In this document: positions 33,280-43,754 of the stretch, in pieces
How positions within the stretch are numbered: the stretch's first letter is position 1
How the letters are laid out: the number at the start of each line of letters is the position of its first letter
Assembly: GCA_963575745.1 (NCBI GenBank)
Contig: CAUYUJ010019356.1
Location: 64,001 to 128,000 of the forward strand
DNA from: Prorocentrum cordatum
Taxonomy: Eukaryota > Sar > Dinophyceae > Prorocentrales > Prorocentraceae
DNA: 64,000 nt
Direction of reading: 5' to 3'
Position numbers and translations under genes: made by a program
Notes under the pieces: generated by a model
What the model saw: the letters and a program-made list of their open reading frames with translations, nothing else
What the model was told of the DNA's origin: nothing
The model's database searches: none

Positions 33280-34880
33280 AGGTTTCATCTGCCCTTGCCC
33301 CCCGTGTTCAACTCCCGCTTCCGCTTCCTCGAACGCCCTTCCTGTGAGGATTCGTCAGGTTCCGACTTTGGCAGGAGTTCGTGGTGTTCGTGGTTGGTGG
33401 GGCGGGTGGTCGTTCACTCCGTTGGGGCCGTGTGGCAATTTATTCCCAGCTGGCTTGGCTATCGTTTCCACCCCCTCCAGTCCTAACATTCTGCGTAGCG
33501 AAGTGGCCAATTCATATTCCTCTCACGCCCCTCCCCTCTCAATCTCCATTCTCTCTGCCCCTTCCCTGCGCTCCGTGTGTGCCGTTTTCCTGGCGATGCG
33601 CAGAGGGTGCGTGGTACGGCGAGGGAGGCAGGAATGCTGCCTGGAAGGGTACTGCCCCTCTAGAGTCACACGCCCCGCTTTCTCCCCAGGGAGCGGGGGG
33701 TCCTCCCCAGGGAGCGGGGCTGGAGAGGACCTTCTCGGAAGGCCGCGACACGCAGCAAAGCAGCTGGACTGTTTTTCCATGAATTGGTCCGTGGCCTAGG
33801 ATGGGCCTGGCCCGGATCGGTGCTGGTGAGCAGGTGGTGCTCTCCCATCCTCTGCGCGTGGCTCTTGCTGTTTGCTGCCTGTTCCCCCGCAGGGCCAGCG
33901 CCGAAGGACAGCTCCCAGGGTTTGCCCCATCGAGGCCGTCTCCGTCGCGCCCCCGTTAGGTCCCTCTTCAGGAGGGCAAGAACACAGACACAACGCGTCG
34001 CCGATTCCCAGGAACTACGGAAGGTACGGGAAGAACATTCAGAACAGATGGGGCATGTGGGGCATCGTGGGATTCGTGTCTATTATCTGTGTGTCCCTGG
34101 GCCCCTCCACCCCTGGTCTCGGCTCCTCTCCTTCCTTGCCGCTGCTCCCTGTCCGCGCCAGCCCTCCACGCGCTGCCCGTGGCTGGCCTGCCGCGGGCGG
34201 ACTGCGTCGACGCCACGCGTGCGCGCGCGGGGCTGCCAAGCAAGAGGAGCCCGTGCCACTTCTGCCCCACGCTGGGCCTGCCCAGCGTCCTGGTCAGCCT
34301 CGAGGCAGCAGTCTTCAGATCGATGGCGAGATCGTCAGCTGTCGGAGGAGACCAAGCGGCATTAGCACTTTCGAAGCTCCGCGCGGGTTCTCGGCTCGGC
34401 GCTGCCCCCCCCCCCCCCCCCAGCGGCGCCTCTGGCCCCGCCTTTGGCGCGCTCCGCGCGGCAGGGAGGGGTGTCCAGCGCAGATCCAAGAAATTCGCGC
34501 GGTGCTCCGAACATTTCGTTCATATTGGTTGCTGTCAGTCCCATTGCCATCTGATCAATGGACCCTGACATGCAGAGGGGCGACAGGGGGTAGAAGGGAG
34601 CCATGCATCGCTGATCTGGGCTCGGATGCCTTACCCTGCCCAGGAACGCGCGGTCTTGCTGCTATCGGGGCCTATCGCCGATGTGCCGGCGATGTGCGCA
34701 TTGCCGATTTCTGGTCAATGTCCCCCCAGACTTTGCCTATTTGGCCCCCTCCTTCCCGTGTGGCGCAGCGGTCGGTCTGGACGGCCACATGTTAAACATA
34801 TCGAAAGTCGTTTGGTGTTCGAGCGTTGAATCGAGGAGAGCTAAGAGGGACCCTTGCCATTGTCGCCGTTGTCGTCGGCA
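33280..34880. other. 1.6 kb without a recognisable gene
   Basis: GC-rich unique sequence. Several frames of 100-300 codons are open on both strands but show no known motif, no consistent frame and high Pro/Arg/Ala content. I cannot support a gene here. Confidence 0.5.
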
Positions 34881-34886
34881 CCCTCA

Positions 34887-35045
34887 CAGCAGGTTCGCGC
34901 CGCGTCGACGCGGCGGCGGCCTTGCTGTGGGCGTTCAAGGCTGAACGCAGCGGCCAGGATCGACCGACATCGAACGGTTTGTGTTGTCGAAAAGCCACGT
35001 GGTGTCAGACACCGACGTCGACGTCGTCGCGGCACGAATTTGCCA
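34887..35045. mobile_element. Fold-back (MITE-like) element, copy B
   Basis: Inverted ends GCAGGTTCGCGCCGCGTCGA (left) and the complement of GACGTCGTCGCGGCACGAAT (right). The middle holds GCGTTCAAGGCTGAACGC and a GATCGACCGACATCGAACGG stretch. The same inner blocks recur at 50982-51173, which shows a family. No coding capacity. Confidence 0.55.
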
Positions 35046-35164
35046 TGTCCGTGCCCTCCACATCTTCTCCCCCTGCGCCGCCTCGCGGTTCCAGCCGCGG
35101 CCAGGCTCGCCGCCAAGATCCAAGCGAAACGGAACGCGGACGCCGAGCGTCGGGCTCGGTGCCC

Positions 35165-35335
35165 CCCGCTTGTGCGAAACGGTGGCTTTCGTCGTCGTCG
35201 TTGTCGTCGTCGTTGTCGTTGTTCACGCCGTCGTCGCCGTCGTTGACGCCGCCGCTGCCGCTGCCGCTAACGCCGCCGCTGCCGCCGCCGCCGCTACCGG
35301 TGCCGCTGCCGCTACCGCCGTCGCCGCTGTCGTAG
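35165..35335. repeat. GTC/GCC-rich microsatellite
   Basis: Impure CGT then CCG triplets, with no linker modules around it; separate from the CGT-unit family. Confidence 0.8.
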
Positions 35336-35549
35336 GGTTGTCGCCTCAAAATTGTTCCCCAGGCCTGGACCGATTTCTGCGGCGACGCCGGCGGTGAATG
35401 GAACCGCGGCGGCGATGAAAATAATGGCCTACAAGGGGTGGGAATTTGTATATTTTGATTTACAGGTAGATTGCAGGTTAAGTACAGCAAAGGGTTACTT
35501 TTGGCATTTTGGTCTCTGTAGCCGGGGCGACATCGCAGGCAGCGGCGCC

Positions 35550-37280
35550 ATGGCGGTGGGCTTCCTCGGGGCGCATGCAGTGATCTTGGCGGCGGCTGTT
35601 ACGTTCTCGGCCCATGGGGCGATGGGGTGGTGGCCTTTTGGCCGCACAGGGGACCGGACTCTGCTTGCGCTGGCGCCACCACCCAAGCCCGGGCCGAGCT
35701 TGCTTCCCGTGGGCGGCGGGGGGCTTGGCAAGGGGCGGCCGACGCCCGCAAAACCTGCGCCCGCGGGAGGCAAGGGGCGAAGGCCATCGCCCAAGCCCAT
35801 TGTGGTCGCCGCCACCGCGACGCCCACCACGATGTACCGCGTGAGCGGGCCTGGCGGCGAGGCCGCAGGTAGTGGCGAGCTTGGCCGCGCCGGGCAGCCG
35901 ACCGACCGGAGGTTCGGCGAGGAGGCCCTACCCCGCGCGGGGGGCCAGCCGAGCGACCCTGCCAACCGAACGGGCTTGAACGAGACGAGCCCCTCAGCGG
36001 ACCGCGCAGATTACGTGGGCTGGGCCAGATGGCTGCCTAACCGGCCAGCCTGGCGGGTGTCCACACCAGCCCCGTTCCCACCCCCACCGCCGCCGCCGCC
36101 CACAGAGGCGGGCGCGTCTGACTGGGGTTGGGGGTTCACGGCGTGGGCCTTCGAAGCTGCCGGCAATAGGGCCTGGGTTAGCGCTCCCGGCCAGACCGGC
36201 TCTATCCGTTCCCGCGTCAGCTGGGCCGGCTCGATGATCGACCGACGGGGAGTCCGTATGTTCGGATACTGGTGGGAGACGGCGGTCATGTGCATCGCCT
36301 TGGGCTTGGTGACGTTCGTGCTGGGCGCGTCCGCCTTCGTCGTGAAAGTGGCAGCTCGCCCTTCACTGGATGGTCAGCGGGTTGCGGTGGTCCTAGTGCC
36401 AGCTGACCTGCGTCTGCCGTCGGCGCGGAGGGACGGGCCCAGAGGCCCACCTCCCCCCGCTTGCACCGCCGCCGATCCTGGTTCGCTGGCGCGGGCCGGG
36501 GGTCCGGGGAGCGGTGGCGACGGCGTTCTTCGCGAAGGGGATTCCGCAGTCGAGGAACCCACCGTGCTTGTCCTCTTGCGCAAGCACGGCCAGGTGGCCC
36601 GCGTGAGTTGCAACTTCGACTCGCGCTACCGGCTCGACCGCCACGGGCTGAACATCCGGGTCAGCCAGGCCCACGGGTGCACCAGCCGTAAGTGGCGGGC
36701 CAACCTCGAGGATACCGTCTATGTGCACCTGTGCTGCGCGGCCGCCTGCGAGGCCTGCCCTGTGGCCCACCCGATGCGCGTGGACCAGTACTCCATGATC
36801 GACCGCGCCCAGACCGTGGACTCGGCGGAACATGGGAGGGCCACGCCCGGCCGGGCCGTGGGAGTTGGCCTCGGGAAGGTCCTTTGCCTCGCACGTTTGC
36901 TGTGCTTCGGGCTGATTTGGCCCGTGCTCTCGCGGCTGCGCCGAGGCCGCGCGCGGCCCCGCTGTAACGCCGACGCCGCCGGACTCAGGAAGTCAGGAAG
37001 TAGGACATCGACTCGGAGAGCGAGCTGGGGGCAGGGCGCTGGGCCGCCCAAGTCGGGGTGCAGTTGGCCAGCAGCGCGCGGCCGTTCCAACCCGAGGGGC
37101 GCAGCGATCGCGGGATGTCCGAACCGCCCGTCCTCCTGGAGGAGGATGCGGATGTATCAGACGCGCAGCGGCCGAGGCCAGGTCTCCCCGCCCAGGTGCA
37201 CCTCTGCGCCCACCATGCGCAGAAGTATCGCCCGACCATGGTGGGCCCAAGGTGCAGCCTACTCATGTCCCTCCGAATAG
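35550..37280 (+). CDS. Unrecognised Pro/Gly-rich protein with signal-like N-terminus
   Basis: A 576-codon frame from ATG 35550; the frame is open upstream to 35352, but Met at 35550 begins a hydrophobic, signal-peptide-like stretch (GFLGAHAVILAAAVTFSA). A Pro-rich region with a run of eight Pro lies near residues 170-190. A second hydrophobic segment (CIALGLVTFVLGASAFVV, around residue 245) could cross a membrane. Residues about 340-440 hold a Cys-containing region (VHLCCAAACEACPV). I recognise no family. High GC makes long chance frames likely, and the last ~90 codons overlap another frame that looks more protein-like, so a frameshift near 36990 is possible. It might be an ORF of a retroelement; this is a guess. 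Confidence 0.35.
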   Translation: MAVGFLGAHAVILAAAVTFSAHGAMGWWPFGRTGDRTLLALAPPPKPGPSLLPVGGGGLGKGRPTPAKPAPAGGKGRRPSPKPIVVAATATPTTMYRVSGPGGEAAGSGELGRAGQPTDRRFGEEALPRAGGQPSDPANRTGLNETSPSADRADYVGWARWLPNRPAWRVSTPAPFPPPPPPPPTEAGASDWGWGFTAWAFEAAGNRAWVSAPGQTGSIRSRVSWAGSMIDRRGVRMFGYWWETAVMCIALGLVTFVLGASAFVVKVAARPSLDGQRVAVVLVPADLRLPSARRDGPRGPPPPACTAADPGSLARAGGPGSGGDGVLREGDSAVEEPTVLVLLRKHGQVARVSCNFDSRYRLDRHGLNIRVSQAHGCTSRKWRANLEDTVYVHLCCAAACEACPVAHPMRVDQYSMIDRAQTVDSAEHGRATPGRAVGVGLGKVLCLARLLCFGLIWPVLSRLRRGRARPRCNADAAGLRKSGSRTSTRRASWGQGAGPPKSGCSWPAARGRSNPRGAAIAGCPNRPSSWRRMRMYQTRSGRGQVSPPRCTSAPTMRRSIARPWWAQGAAYSCPSE

Positions 37281-37666
37281 CAAAGGGAAGCTGCGGCGGC
37301 ACGCCGATGCGCGCGGAACATCTGCGATGGGGCGCGGTAGCCGCCAGGGTCGAGACCGCCGCCCAGCCGGGCCTCATCGGCGGGATCAGGAGGCGCATGC
37401 AGCGGCGAGGTGTTAGCCCAGCCGCGGTGCGCGACTGGGCGGCGCGCGCAGCCGAAGGCCTCCCGACGGGCGAGGCGCCGGCCGCAGCCCGGGGGCCCGC
37501 GGGCGCGGCGATTGTGCCAGCGCCACCCAGGCCTGCGCCCCCAGAGGGGAAGCATCGGACCCCCCGCGCCCCCGAGCCCCCGACGCCCGCGTCGGGCCCG
37601 CAACCCCAACGGACGCAGTCACTGGAGGCGCGAGGGGTGGGTCGCCCGCGCTCGAGGGGGCGGTGA
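37004..37666 (+). CDS. Unrecognised frame overlapping the previous one
   Basis: Frame 2 opens after a TAG at 37001-37003 and reads DIDSESELGAGRWAAQVGVQ, then a Met at 37058, PVLLEEDADVSD, and a Cys/His segment VHLCAHHAQKYR, followed by a Pro/Ala-rich tail to 37666. Composition of the first 100 codons is more protein-like than the overlapping frame. It may be the true continuation of the 35550 frame after an indel. No family recognised. Confidence 0.3.
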   Translation, partial: DIDSESELGAGRWAAQVGVQLASSARPFQPEGRSDRGMSEPPVLLEEDADVSDAQRPRPGLPAQVHLCAHHAQKYRPTMVGPRCSLLMSLRIAKGSCGGTPMRAEHLRWGAVAARVETAAQPGLIGGIRRRMQRRGVSPAAVRDWAARAAEGLPTGEAPAAARGPAGAAIVPAPPRPAPPEGKHRTPRAPEPPTPASGPQPQRTQSLEARGVGRPRSRGR

Positions 37667-38040
37667 GCGGCCGAGGACCGCATCGCGCGCCATGGGTGGC
37701 TGCGAGAGCCGTTCCTCCTAAAGGTCTGCTCCATGGGGGAGATGCAGGCGCTGACCAGACCCCTCCGAGCCACTGGTGCATTCAGAATGCAGCATTCTGA
37801 TGCGAGATGCAGCATTCTGATGGGAGAATGCGTGGGGCTCGACGTCCGTGGGAGCGGCGGGAATGCGAGGCTCCTCATTCAGACGAGCATCGGCGGGGTG
37901 CAGGTCGAGGTGCCTCTAGCGAGGCAACGCGGCATCCACCCCCGGTAACCAACGGTCACTGCCCGATCGATTGGCTGAACCGGCTTCTCTACGAGACCCC
38001 CCCAGGGGGGCCCGCGAGGTGGGGGTGCGAGTCACGGCGC

Positions 38041-38640
38041 ACCACGTAAAGGAAAACGCGGATGTGTCCCTCTTGGGCCGCTGCTTGGCCGCTCGGGAGC
38101 CTTTGAGGGCCCCCTGAAATGGGGGCGTCTTGAGATCTCTTACGGGGCCTCTTGGGGAGTCCCGGGGCCTTCTTAGGTCCGAGAGCTCGAAATCTTGATT
38201 CGCGTCCCCCCCATTGGGACCTCTCTTGGGGCGTTCTTGGGGCTTTCCTTCTTGAGCCGTCTTGGAGACCTCTTGGGCCGTTTCGGGGCCCTCTTGGGCC
38301 GTCTTGGAGCCCTCTTGGGGGCCTCTTGGGCCCTCTTGGGGCGGTCTTGGGGACCTCTTGGGCCGTCTGGTTCTTTCGGGAAGCCGAAGAGGTGGAAACG
38401 CCAAAACCTGTCCGAAACCTTTTTGGAAATAAAGAAAGGCAGCAAAAACGATGTTTGCCTCTTCGGGCCCTCCCGTGGCCGCTTGGGGGCATCTCGGGGG
38501 CTTCCTGAAGGCCTGTTGGGGGCGTCCTGGGGTCTGTTAAGGGGTCTCCTGGGGTTCCCGGGGCCTTTTTTGGGCCGGGAGCTCAAACTTTTGATTCGTG
38601 TTCCCCCGGGACCTGTTTAGGAGCGTTCTGGTTGATTCTA
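38041..38640. repeat. CTTGGG-rich degenerate repeat related to the copy 3 insertion
   Basis: Degenerate ~20-bp CTCTTGGGCCGTCTTGG units flank an inner GGGAAGCCGAAGAGGTGGAAA segment, as in 19578-20366. A GAGCTC..TTTTGATTCG segment occurs twice (about 38186 and 38579), near each end of the inner part. Minus-strand Arg/Pro-rich frames here are artefacts of the repeat. Confidence 0.7.
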
Positions 38641-38643
38641 TGA

Positions 38644-39066
38644 ATGGCATTATTGAGCGGGACATTGATTCTCATTTTTTCATCTTCGCAAAATCATAGA
38701 ACATCGTATGAAACACTTGCGAGTTCACTGTTGCGTGAGTTAAGACCTTTGTTGGAAGGGCGCGAAGCTGTAGTCGCGCATCCTGGGGCTCCCCTCGCTC
38801 GCCCCTCGCGCGGCCTGAATGTAATTCGTGGCGTCCTGCACTGTCGAGTTTGCGGGGGATTCGCAGCTCAGATTCCTCGACTCCTCGAGGAGGCCTGTCA
38901 GCCAAGTGGCGGGCCCGCGTTGGCCGGCGCCTGCGTGCTCTTTCGCCGCCGACGAGGCCTGTCTCCAAAGAGCGGGATGCGGGTCGATGAGGTTGTTGAA
39001 GCGCATGTTTGGGTGCGTGCGACCTGGCCGGACTTGGTTTCCGCAGGTGGCAGGTGGCCCAATTAA
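38644..39066 (+). pseudogene. Possible zinc-finger C-terminal fragment of a retroelement
   Basis: The frame reads SYETLASSLLRELRPLLEG and then HCRVCGGFAAQIPRLLEEAC with a following RRRRGLSP. The spacing CxxCG, Leu, Cys, then Gly-Leu-Ser-Pro resembles the C-terminal zinc-binding domain seen at 56740-56880. It is short and isolated, so only a fragment can be claimed. The opposite strand is also open for 167 codons (38740-39243), which weakens the call. Confidence 0.3.
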
Positions 39067-39264
39067 CCAATACATCTGTTTGTTGCCATTTTGGGCCTTG
39101 TTGGAGGCGCCTTGTGCCGCCTCGAAGCAATTTTCGGCCGCCGTGGGGCAGTTTTCGGCAGTCTTCGAGGCGTCTCGGGCCATCTCGGTTGCTTGCGCGG
39201 GCCGTTTTGGAAGCTCGGGACGCTGATCCATTGATTTTATCAAGGGGTCGTGACACGGGAGGCC

Positions 39265-39580
39265 TTGGGCCGCTAAGAAGCAGCGCCTGGGAATGTGGGG
39301 AGTGCGCGATCCTTAAGCGGGTGCGCGTGGGATGAGGGGTCCAGGAGGTAGTTGCCATGCGGGAAGTGCACAATCCTCGCGCGGGCGCGCATGGAATGAG
39401 GATTCAGGCGTCAGCTGCCGTGCGATAAGTGCACCATCCTCCAGCGGGCACGCGTGGATAGGAGGTCCAGGTATTAGCTGCCATGCGGGGGGTGCACCAC
39501 GAGGGAACGCGTGGAAAGGGATTCAGATTTTGGGTGCCATGCTGGAAGCGTACGACCTCGAGCGGGCACGGAGAAAGTGG
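39265..39580. repeat. ~60-bp minisatellite, about five copies
   Basis: Units with the core GCGGGYRCGCGTGGAATGAGG and a following TTAGCTGCCATGCGGG start near 39321, 39381, 39444, 39503 and 39561. Confidence 0.8.
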
Positions 39581-39779
39581 CCTCGGTGATACGGGGGATT
39601 CACGCGAGAGCTTGCTGGTGGAGTGGGGCGGCTCCTTTTTAGATTCCAAAGCCTTACCAGGCAACCATTGGTATTCTTCGGCGCCTCAGGGTTCCAGGGG
39701 GCATGGTGGCAGAATTTGTGCCAGGACGCCAATCGGGGACTTCAACCATGCGAATCCATGAACTTGCAGAGTTTCTTTA

Positions 39780-40440
39780 CGACGAGTATGCGCGGCGGCA
39801 AGGTAAGAGCCATGTTTCAAAACCGGCCAGCCTTCCATCTTTGAAGCGGTCGCAACTGTTGATGAATGTACGTGGCGTTTAGGCGAGAGCCACATTTTGG
39901 AAACGACCAACCCTCCATCCTTGAATCTGCTGCAAACTTAAGGTGCATGTGCGCGGCGCCCAGGCGTCAGCCGCATGTTGGAAATGACTAGCCCTCCATA
40001 CTGGAAGCTTATGCTAACATGTCGGACAAATGAGCGTGGCGCTAAGGTGAGAGTCGCATTTTGAAGACGACCCGCTTTCCATCCTTGAAGTTGTTGCACA
40101 CGTTTAAAACTAATGCGCCTGGCGCTAAACGGGAGGGGCGCGATTTGAGCACGACAAACCCACCATCGTTGACGTTGTTGCGAACTTTGAGGACGAATGT
40201 GGGCGGGGGTAAAAAAGGATGCCGCATCTTGACATCGAACGGTCCTATCTTTAAAGTTGTTGTGAACATTTAGAACGAATGTGTGCGGCGCGAAGGAGGT
40301 GTGAGACACTGTTTGAACGCGACCTGTCTTCCATCCTAGATGCTGCTGCAAACTTTTAAGACGAATGCGCGCGGCACTCAGGCGAAGAACACATTTGAAA
40401 ACGATCCACCCTCCACCCGTGCCGTTGTTGCACATGTAAC
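39780..40440. repeat. ~82-bp minisatellite, eight copies
   Basis: Each unit has the form GAATGTGCGCGGCGC..AGG, then an A-rich segment, then CCATCCTTGAAGTTGTTGC. Unit starts are near 39785, 39863, 39942, 40027, 40109, 40193, 40275 and 40364. No gene. Confidence 0.8.
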
Positions 40441-40589
40441 GCTTCAGGATCATACGTGGCGAGGACGTCTCAGGCGAAACGCCAAGCCCGCCCAACCAAC
40501 ACGTCTGGGTTGTGTGGCGAGGAGGCCCGCCCAACCAACACGTCTGGGTTGTGGCGAGGAGGGATATGTGATACGGACAGTGGGGATGG

Positions 40590-40700
40590 GGATAGGAAGG
40601 GGGAGGAGGAGGAGGAGAATGAGGAGGAGAATGAGGAGGATGAGGAGGAGAAGGAGGAGTAGGAGGAGGAGGACGTGGAGGAGGAGGCGAAGGTTGAGGA
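40590..40700. repeat. GGA-rich microsatellite before the GAT array
   Basis: Purine-rich triplets that grade into the GAT array. Confidence 0.8.
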
Positions 40701-40801
40701 GGGAGATGATGATGAAAATGATGATGACGATGATGATGATGATGATGGTGATGCTGATGCTGATGATGATGGTGCTGATGATGATGATCATGATGATCAT
40801 A

Positions 40802-40854
<53 letters not shown>

Positions 40855-41004
40855 CAAGATGATGATGCTGATGACGATGATGATGATGATGATGATGCTG
40901 ATGATGATGAAGATGTTGCTGTTGATGATGATGCTGATGATGATACTGGTGACGATGATGATGCTGCCGACGATGCTGATGATGATGCTGATGATGATGC
41001 TGAC

Positions 41005-41048
<44 letters not shown>

Positions 41049-41114
41049 CTATGATGACTATGATGATGATGATGACTATGATGACTATGATGATGATGAT
41101 GATGATGCTGATGC

Positions 41115-41150
<36 letters not shown>

Positions 41151-41163
41151 CGACGACGACGAC

Positions 41164-41204
<41 letters not shown>

Positions 41205-41233
41205 GATGATTATGATGATTTGATGATTATGAT

Positions 41234-41264
<31 letters not shown>

Positions 41265-41385
41265 ATGCTGATGATGATGATGATGATGATGATGAGGATG
41301 AGGATGAGGATGAGGATGAGGATGAGGATGAGGATGAGGATGAGGATGATGAGGATGATGATGATGATGATGATGCTGATGATGC

Positions 41386-41425
<40 letters not shown>
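40701..41425. repeat. GAT trinucleotide array (~725 bp)
   Basis: Long (GAT)n with occasional GCT, GAC and GAGGAT stretches. Frames give poly-Asp or poly-Met; not coding. Confidence 0.95.
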
Positions 41426-41431
<6 letters not shown>

Positions 41432-41565
41432 CAGGAGGAGGAGGAGGAGGAGGAGGAGGAAGAGGAGGAAGAGGAGGAGGAGCAAACGGAGAGAGGGATG
41501 CATGAGGAAGGGAGGAGGAGGAGAAGGAGGAGGAGGAGGAGGAGGAGGAGGGAACTGGAGGACGC
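41426..41565. repeat. GGA microsatellite
   Basis: Purine-rich continuation of the GAT array. Confidence 0.85.
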
Positions 41566-42222
41566 ATGGGGAGGACAAGGGGGAGAAGGGAGGATGCTTC
41601 TCTCCCCTCCCGTCCCGCCCCCTCGGGCCGTCCAGCCAGGATCCAGCATGGTAAGTGCGCCATCTCCATTGATAAGGTCTCGCTGGACCAGCAGGCGAGC
41701 GCGTGTGCGCATTTGCGCGGCCTCGGAGGAGGAGGACAACGACTACGACGAGCACTGGTAGGCACGATGAGTTTTCGCATCGCATCGTAGGTTTGCGTCC
41801 TTCATGTCCCCCCCCCCACCCTCCCATTCCCTCCCCTTCCCCGGCCCTGCAGAACTTCGAATGTGTCGGGCAGTATTCAGGGCAGGGGGCGCCTGCTGAG
41901 AAGCAATGCTTCTTTTCAGCCGCTGTAGTACAGCGCGTGCACGATTCGCAAGTGCAAGCGCCCCTCCTGAGGGGACTACCTCTCAGGTCCGAAACGTTGT
42001 GTGCTGGAAGCCTCGGGAACAATGAGCGCCGATGGCCAAATTACCCCAGCAAAGCACCCTACAGTCAGTGGATTAATTTGCTGGTGAGAATTTTGACGAG
42101 GTGTGTCCGTCTCATGATTCATTCGTTTACGGAGGCCGTGGTGGAGGCGTGGCTCGCTCTGGTTGCCCACTCATGCGACAGCCGTTGAATCCGCCCGAGG
42201 GCCTTGTGCCTTGTGCACTCAC

Positions 42223-42651
42223 CAACGGAGGCGCTCGCCCTTGGCATCGACCAGCACCTTCACCCGCCAGAGATAGTATCGGCTGAAGCCGTCGACGTCG
42301 TAGTTTTTGTTGATTTGGTTTGCACAGTCCGACAGCGCGCGCACGAGCAGATTGCAGAGCGACTCCAGCCCGCGCCTCTTGTCAAGCGGGTGGTCCTTGA
42401 GGTACTTGCGGGTCCACGCCATTGCGATCTCATGCGGAAAGAGATCGGGGTCTTTTTCCCGGGGTACCAGGGCTCGTCGAGGAACTCCATCTGCAGGGCG
42501 CTGAGGGTATGCTGGTTCCGATGGTCGCTGCCGACTTTCACGACGGACTCGGCGATCTCTGCTTGCGCGAGCTTCACCTTATTGTCCTTCGCAAGCTTGG
42601 TGAGGGCCCACAGTTGCGCCTGAGCCCAGGGGGACAGGGCGCCTGTCTTTC
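42223..42651 (-). CDS. Internal exon of an unrecognised spliced gene, one indel
   Basis: Read on the minus strand, TTTCAG ends at 42652 and the exon opens GKTGALSPWAQAQLWALTKL, then AKDNKVKLAQAEIAES, a Gln/His stretch and EFLDEPWYPGKK. The frame then changes by one base near 42455 and continues MAWTRKYLKDHPLDKRRGLE, LCNLLVRALSDCANQINKNY and YYLWRVKVLVDAKGERLRW. It closes at a GTGAGT donor (42222-42217). Acceptor and donor bracket a 429-bp exon. The N-terminal part looks like a helical DNA-binding region and reminds me of an uncharacterised family common in dinoflagellate genomes, possibly mobile; this is from memory and uncertain. The neighbouring exons were not found. Confidence 0.5.
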
Positions 42652-42845
42652 CTGAAACCCATCAGTCAAGCCCGCGCGGCACGGCCATCTGGGAAGGGGC
42701 ACGCTAGAGTGAATCCGCAAGTGCAGCGTGAAAGCACTGGGCACTTGGCACCTCGCGACGGCTTCGGCTGTCACGGCCACAGAGAAGCACGGCGTAAGCC
42801 CCACCGCACGTTCTCCTCGATTGTCAAGGGGCACCTATTTGGGAG

Positions 42846-43660
42846 GATGCCCCGCAGGCGACGCCGTGTGCGGCTGGAGCGCTCGCGCTCGGTAAACATG
42901 CACGGCTGGCACCCACGCCGTGTGCGGCTGGAAACGCTCGCGCTGGGGAAAAAGACGCATGGCTGGAGCCCACGCCTTAGATGCTCGCTTTGGGGGACCT
43001 TCCTGGCGCCCACCTAACAGACTTGTTCGACCCAAGATCGATTCAAGTTCGACTCACGTTCGACTCAAGTTCGACTCAGGTTCGACTCAGGGTCGACTCA
43101 AATCGACGGACGTTCGACGCAGCTTCGATGCACGAATGGAGCGAGTGTCTCCAGGAAGGTCCCCAGAATGAGCATCCAACACGCCGTGCGCGGCTGGAGC
43201 GCTCGCGCTCGGTAAAAAATCATAGCTGGAGCCCGCTCCGCGGGCGGCTGGAACGCTCGTGTTCGGTAGAAGTGCGTGGCTGGAACCGACGCCGTGGATG
43301 GCTGGAACCGGTGCCGTGCGCGGCTCGGACGCTCGCGTTCGGTAAAGCGTTCATGGCTGCAACCCATGCCGTGGGCGGCTAGAACGCTCTCACTCGGTAG
43401 AAGTGCATGGCTGGAATTGGCGCCGCGTGCTGCTGGAAGGCTTGCGCTCTGTAAAATGTGCTGTTTGAACCCACGCCGTGGTCGGCTGGAACGCTCGCGC
43501 TAGGTAAACATGCATGGCTGGAACCCACACCGTGGGCGGCAGGAACATTTTCTCTTTTTGAAATTCAAGGCTGGAGCCATCCCTTCTTGTCGGCATAGGC
43601 GGCTGGAACATTTTCCTTCGAAGAAATTCGGGGCTGGAGCCTCACCAAGTTCAGGTCTCT
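42846..43660. repeat. ~55-bp minisatellite, about ten copies, split by an insertion
   Basis: Units read CACGCCGTGTGCGGCTGGAA, then CGCTCGCGCTCGGTAAA and CATGGCTGGAACC. The array is interrupted by 42977-43179. Confidence 0.85.
42977..43179. mobile_element. MITE-like element with 33-bp inverted ends and 6-bp duplication
   Basis: The left end (TTAGATGCTCGCTTTGGG, then GGACCTTCCTGG) pairs with the right end, whose complement begins TTGGATGCTCATTCTGGG and also continues GGACCTTCCTGG. CACGCC flanks it on both sides (42971-42976 and 43180-43185), while other minisatellite units have a single CACGCC at that place. The interior carries about eight copies of the 11-bp unit GTTCGACTCAA. At 203 bp without a frame, it is non-autonomous. 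Confidence 0.8.
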
Positions 43661-43754
43661 AAAAGTATAGATGAGTCGGGGGAAGGGGGGGGGCGGGCAA
43701 GGGGCGGGGGTCCTAGCATTGTATCCACGCCTTGCTCCCAAACCGGGTCAGTCC

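Noticed and set aside
32192-33347. Glu-rich frames on both strands
   Set aside because: Encoded by CTC/GGA microsatellites.
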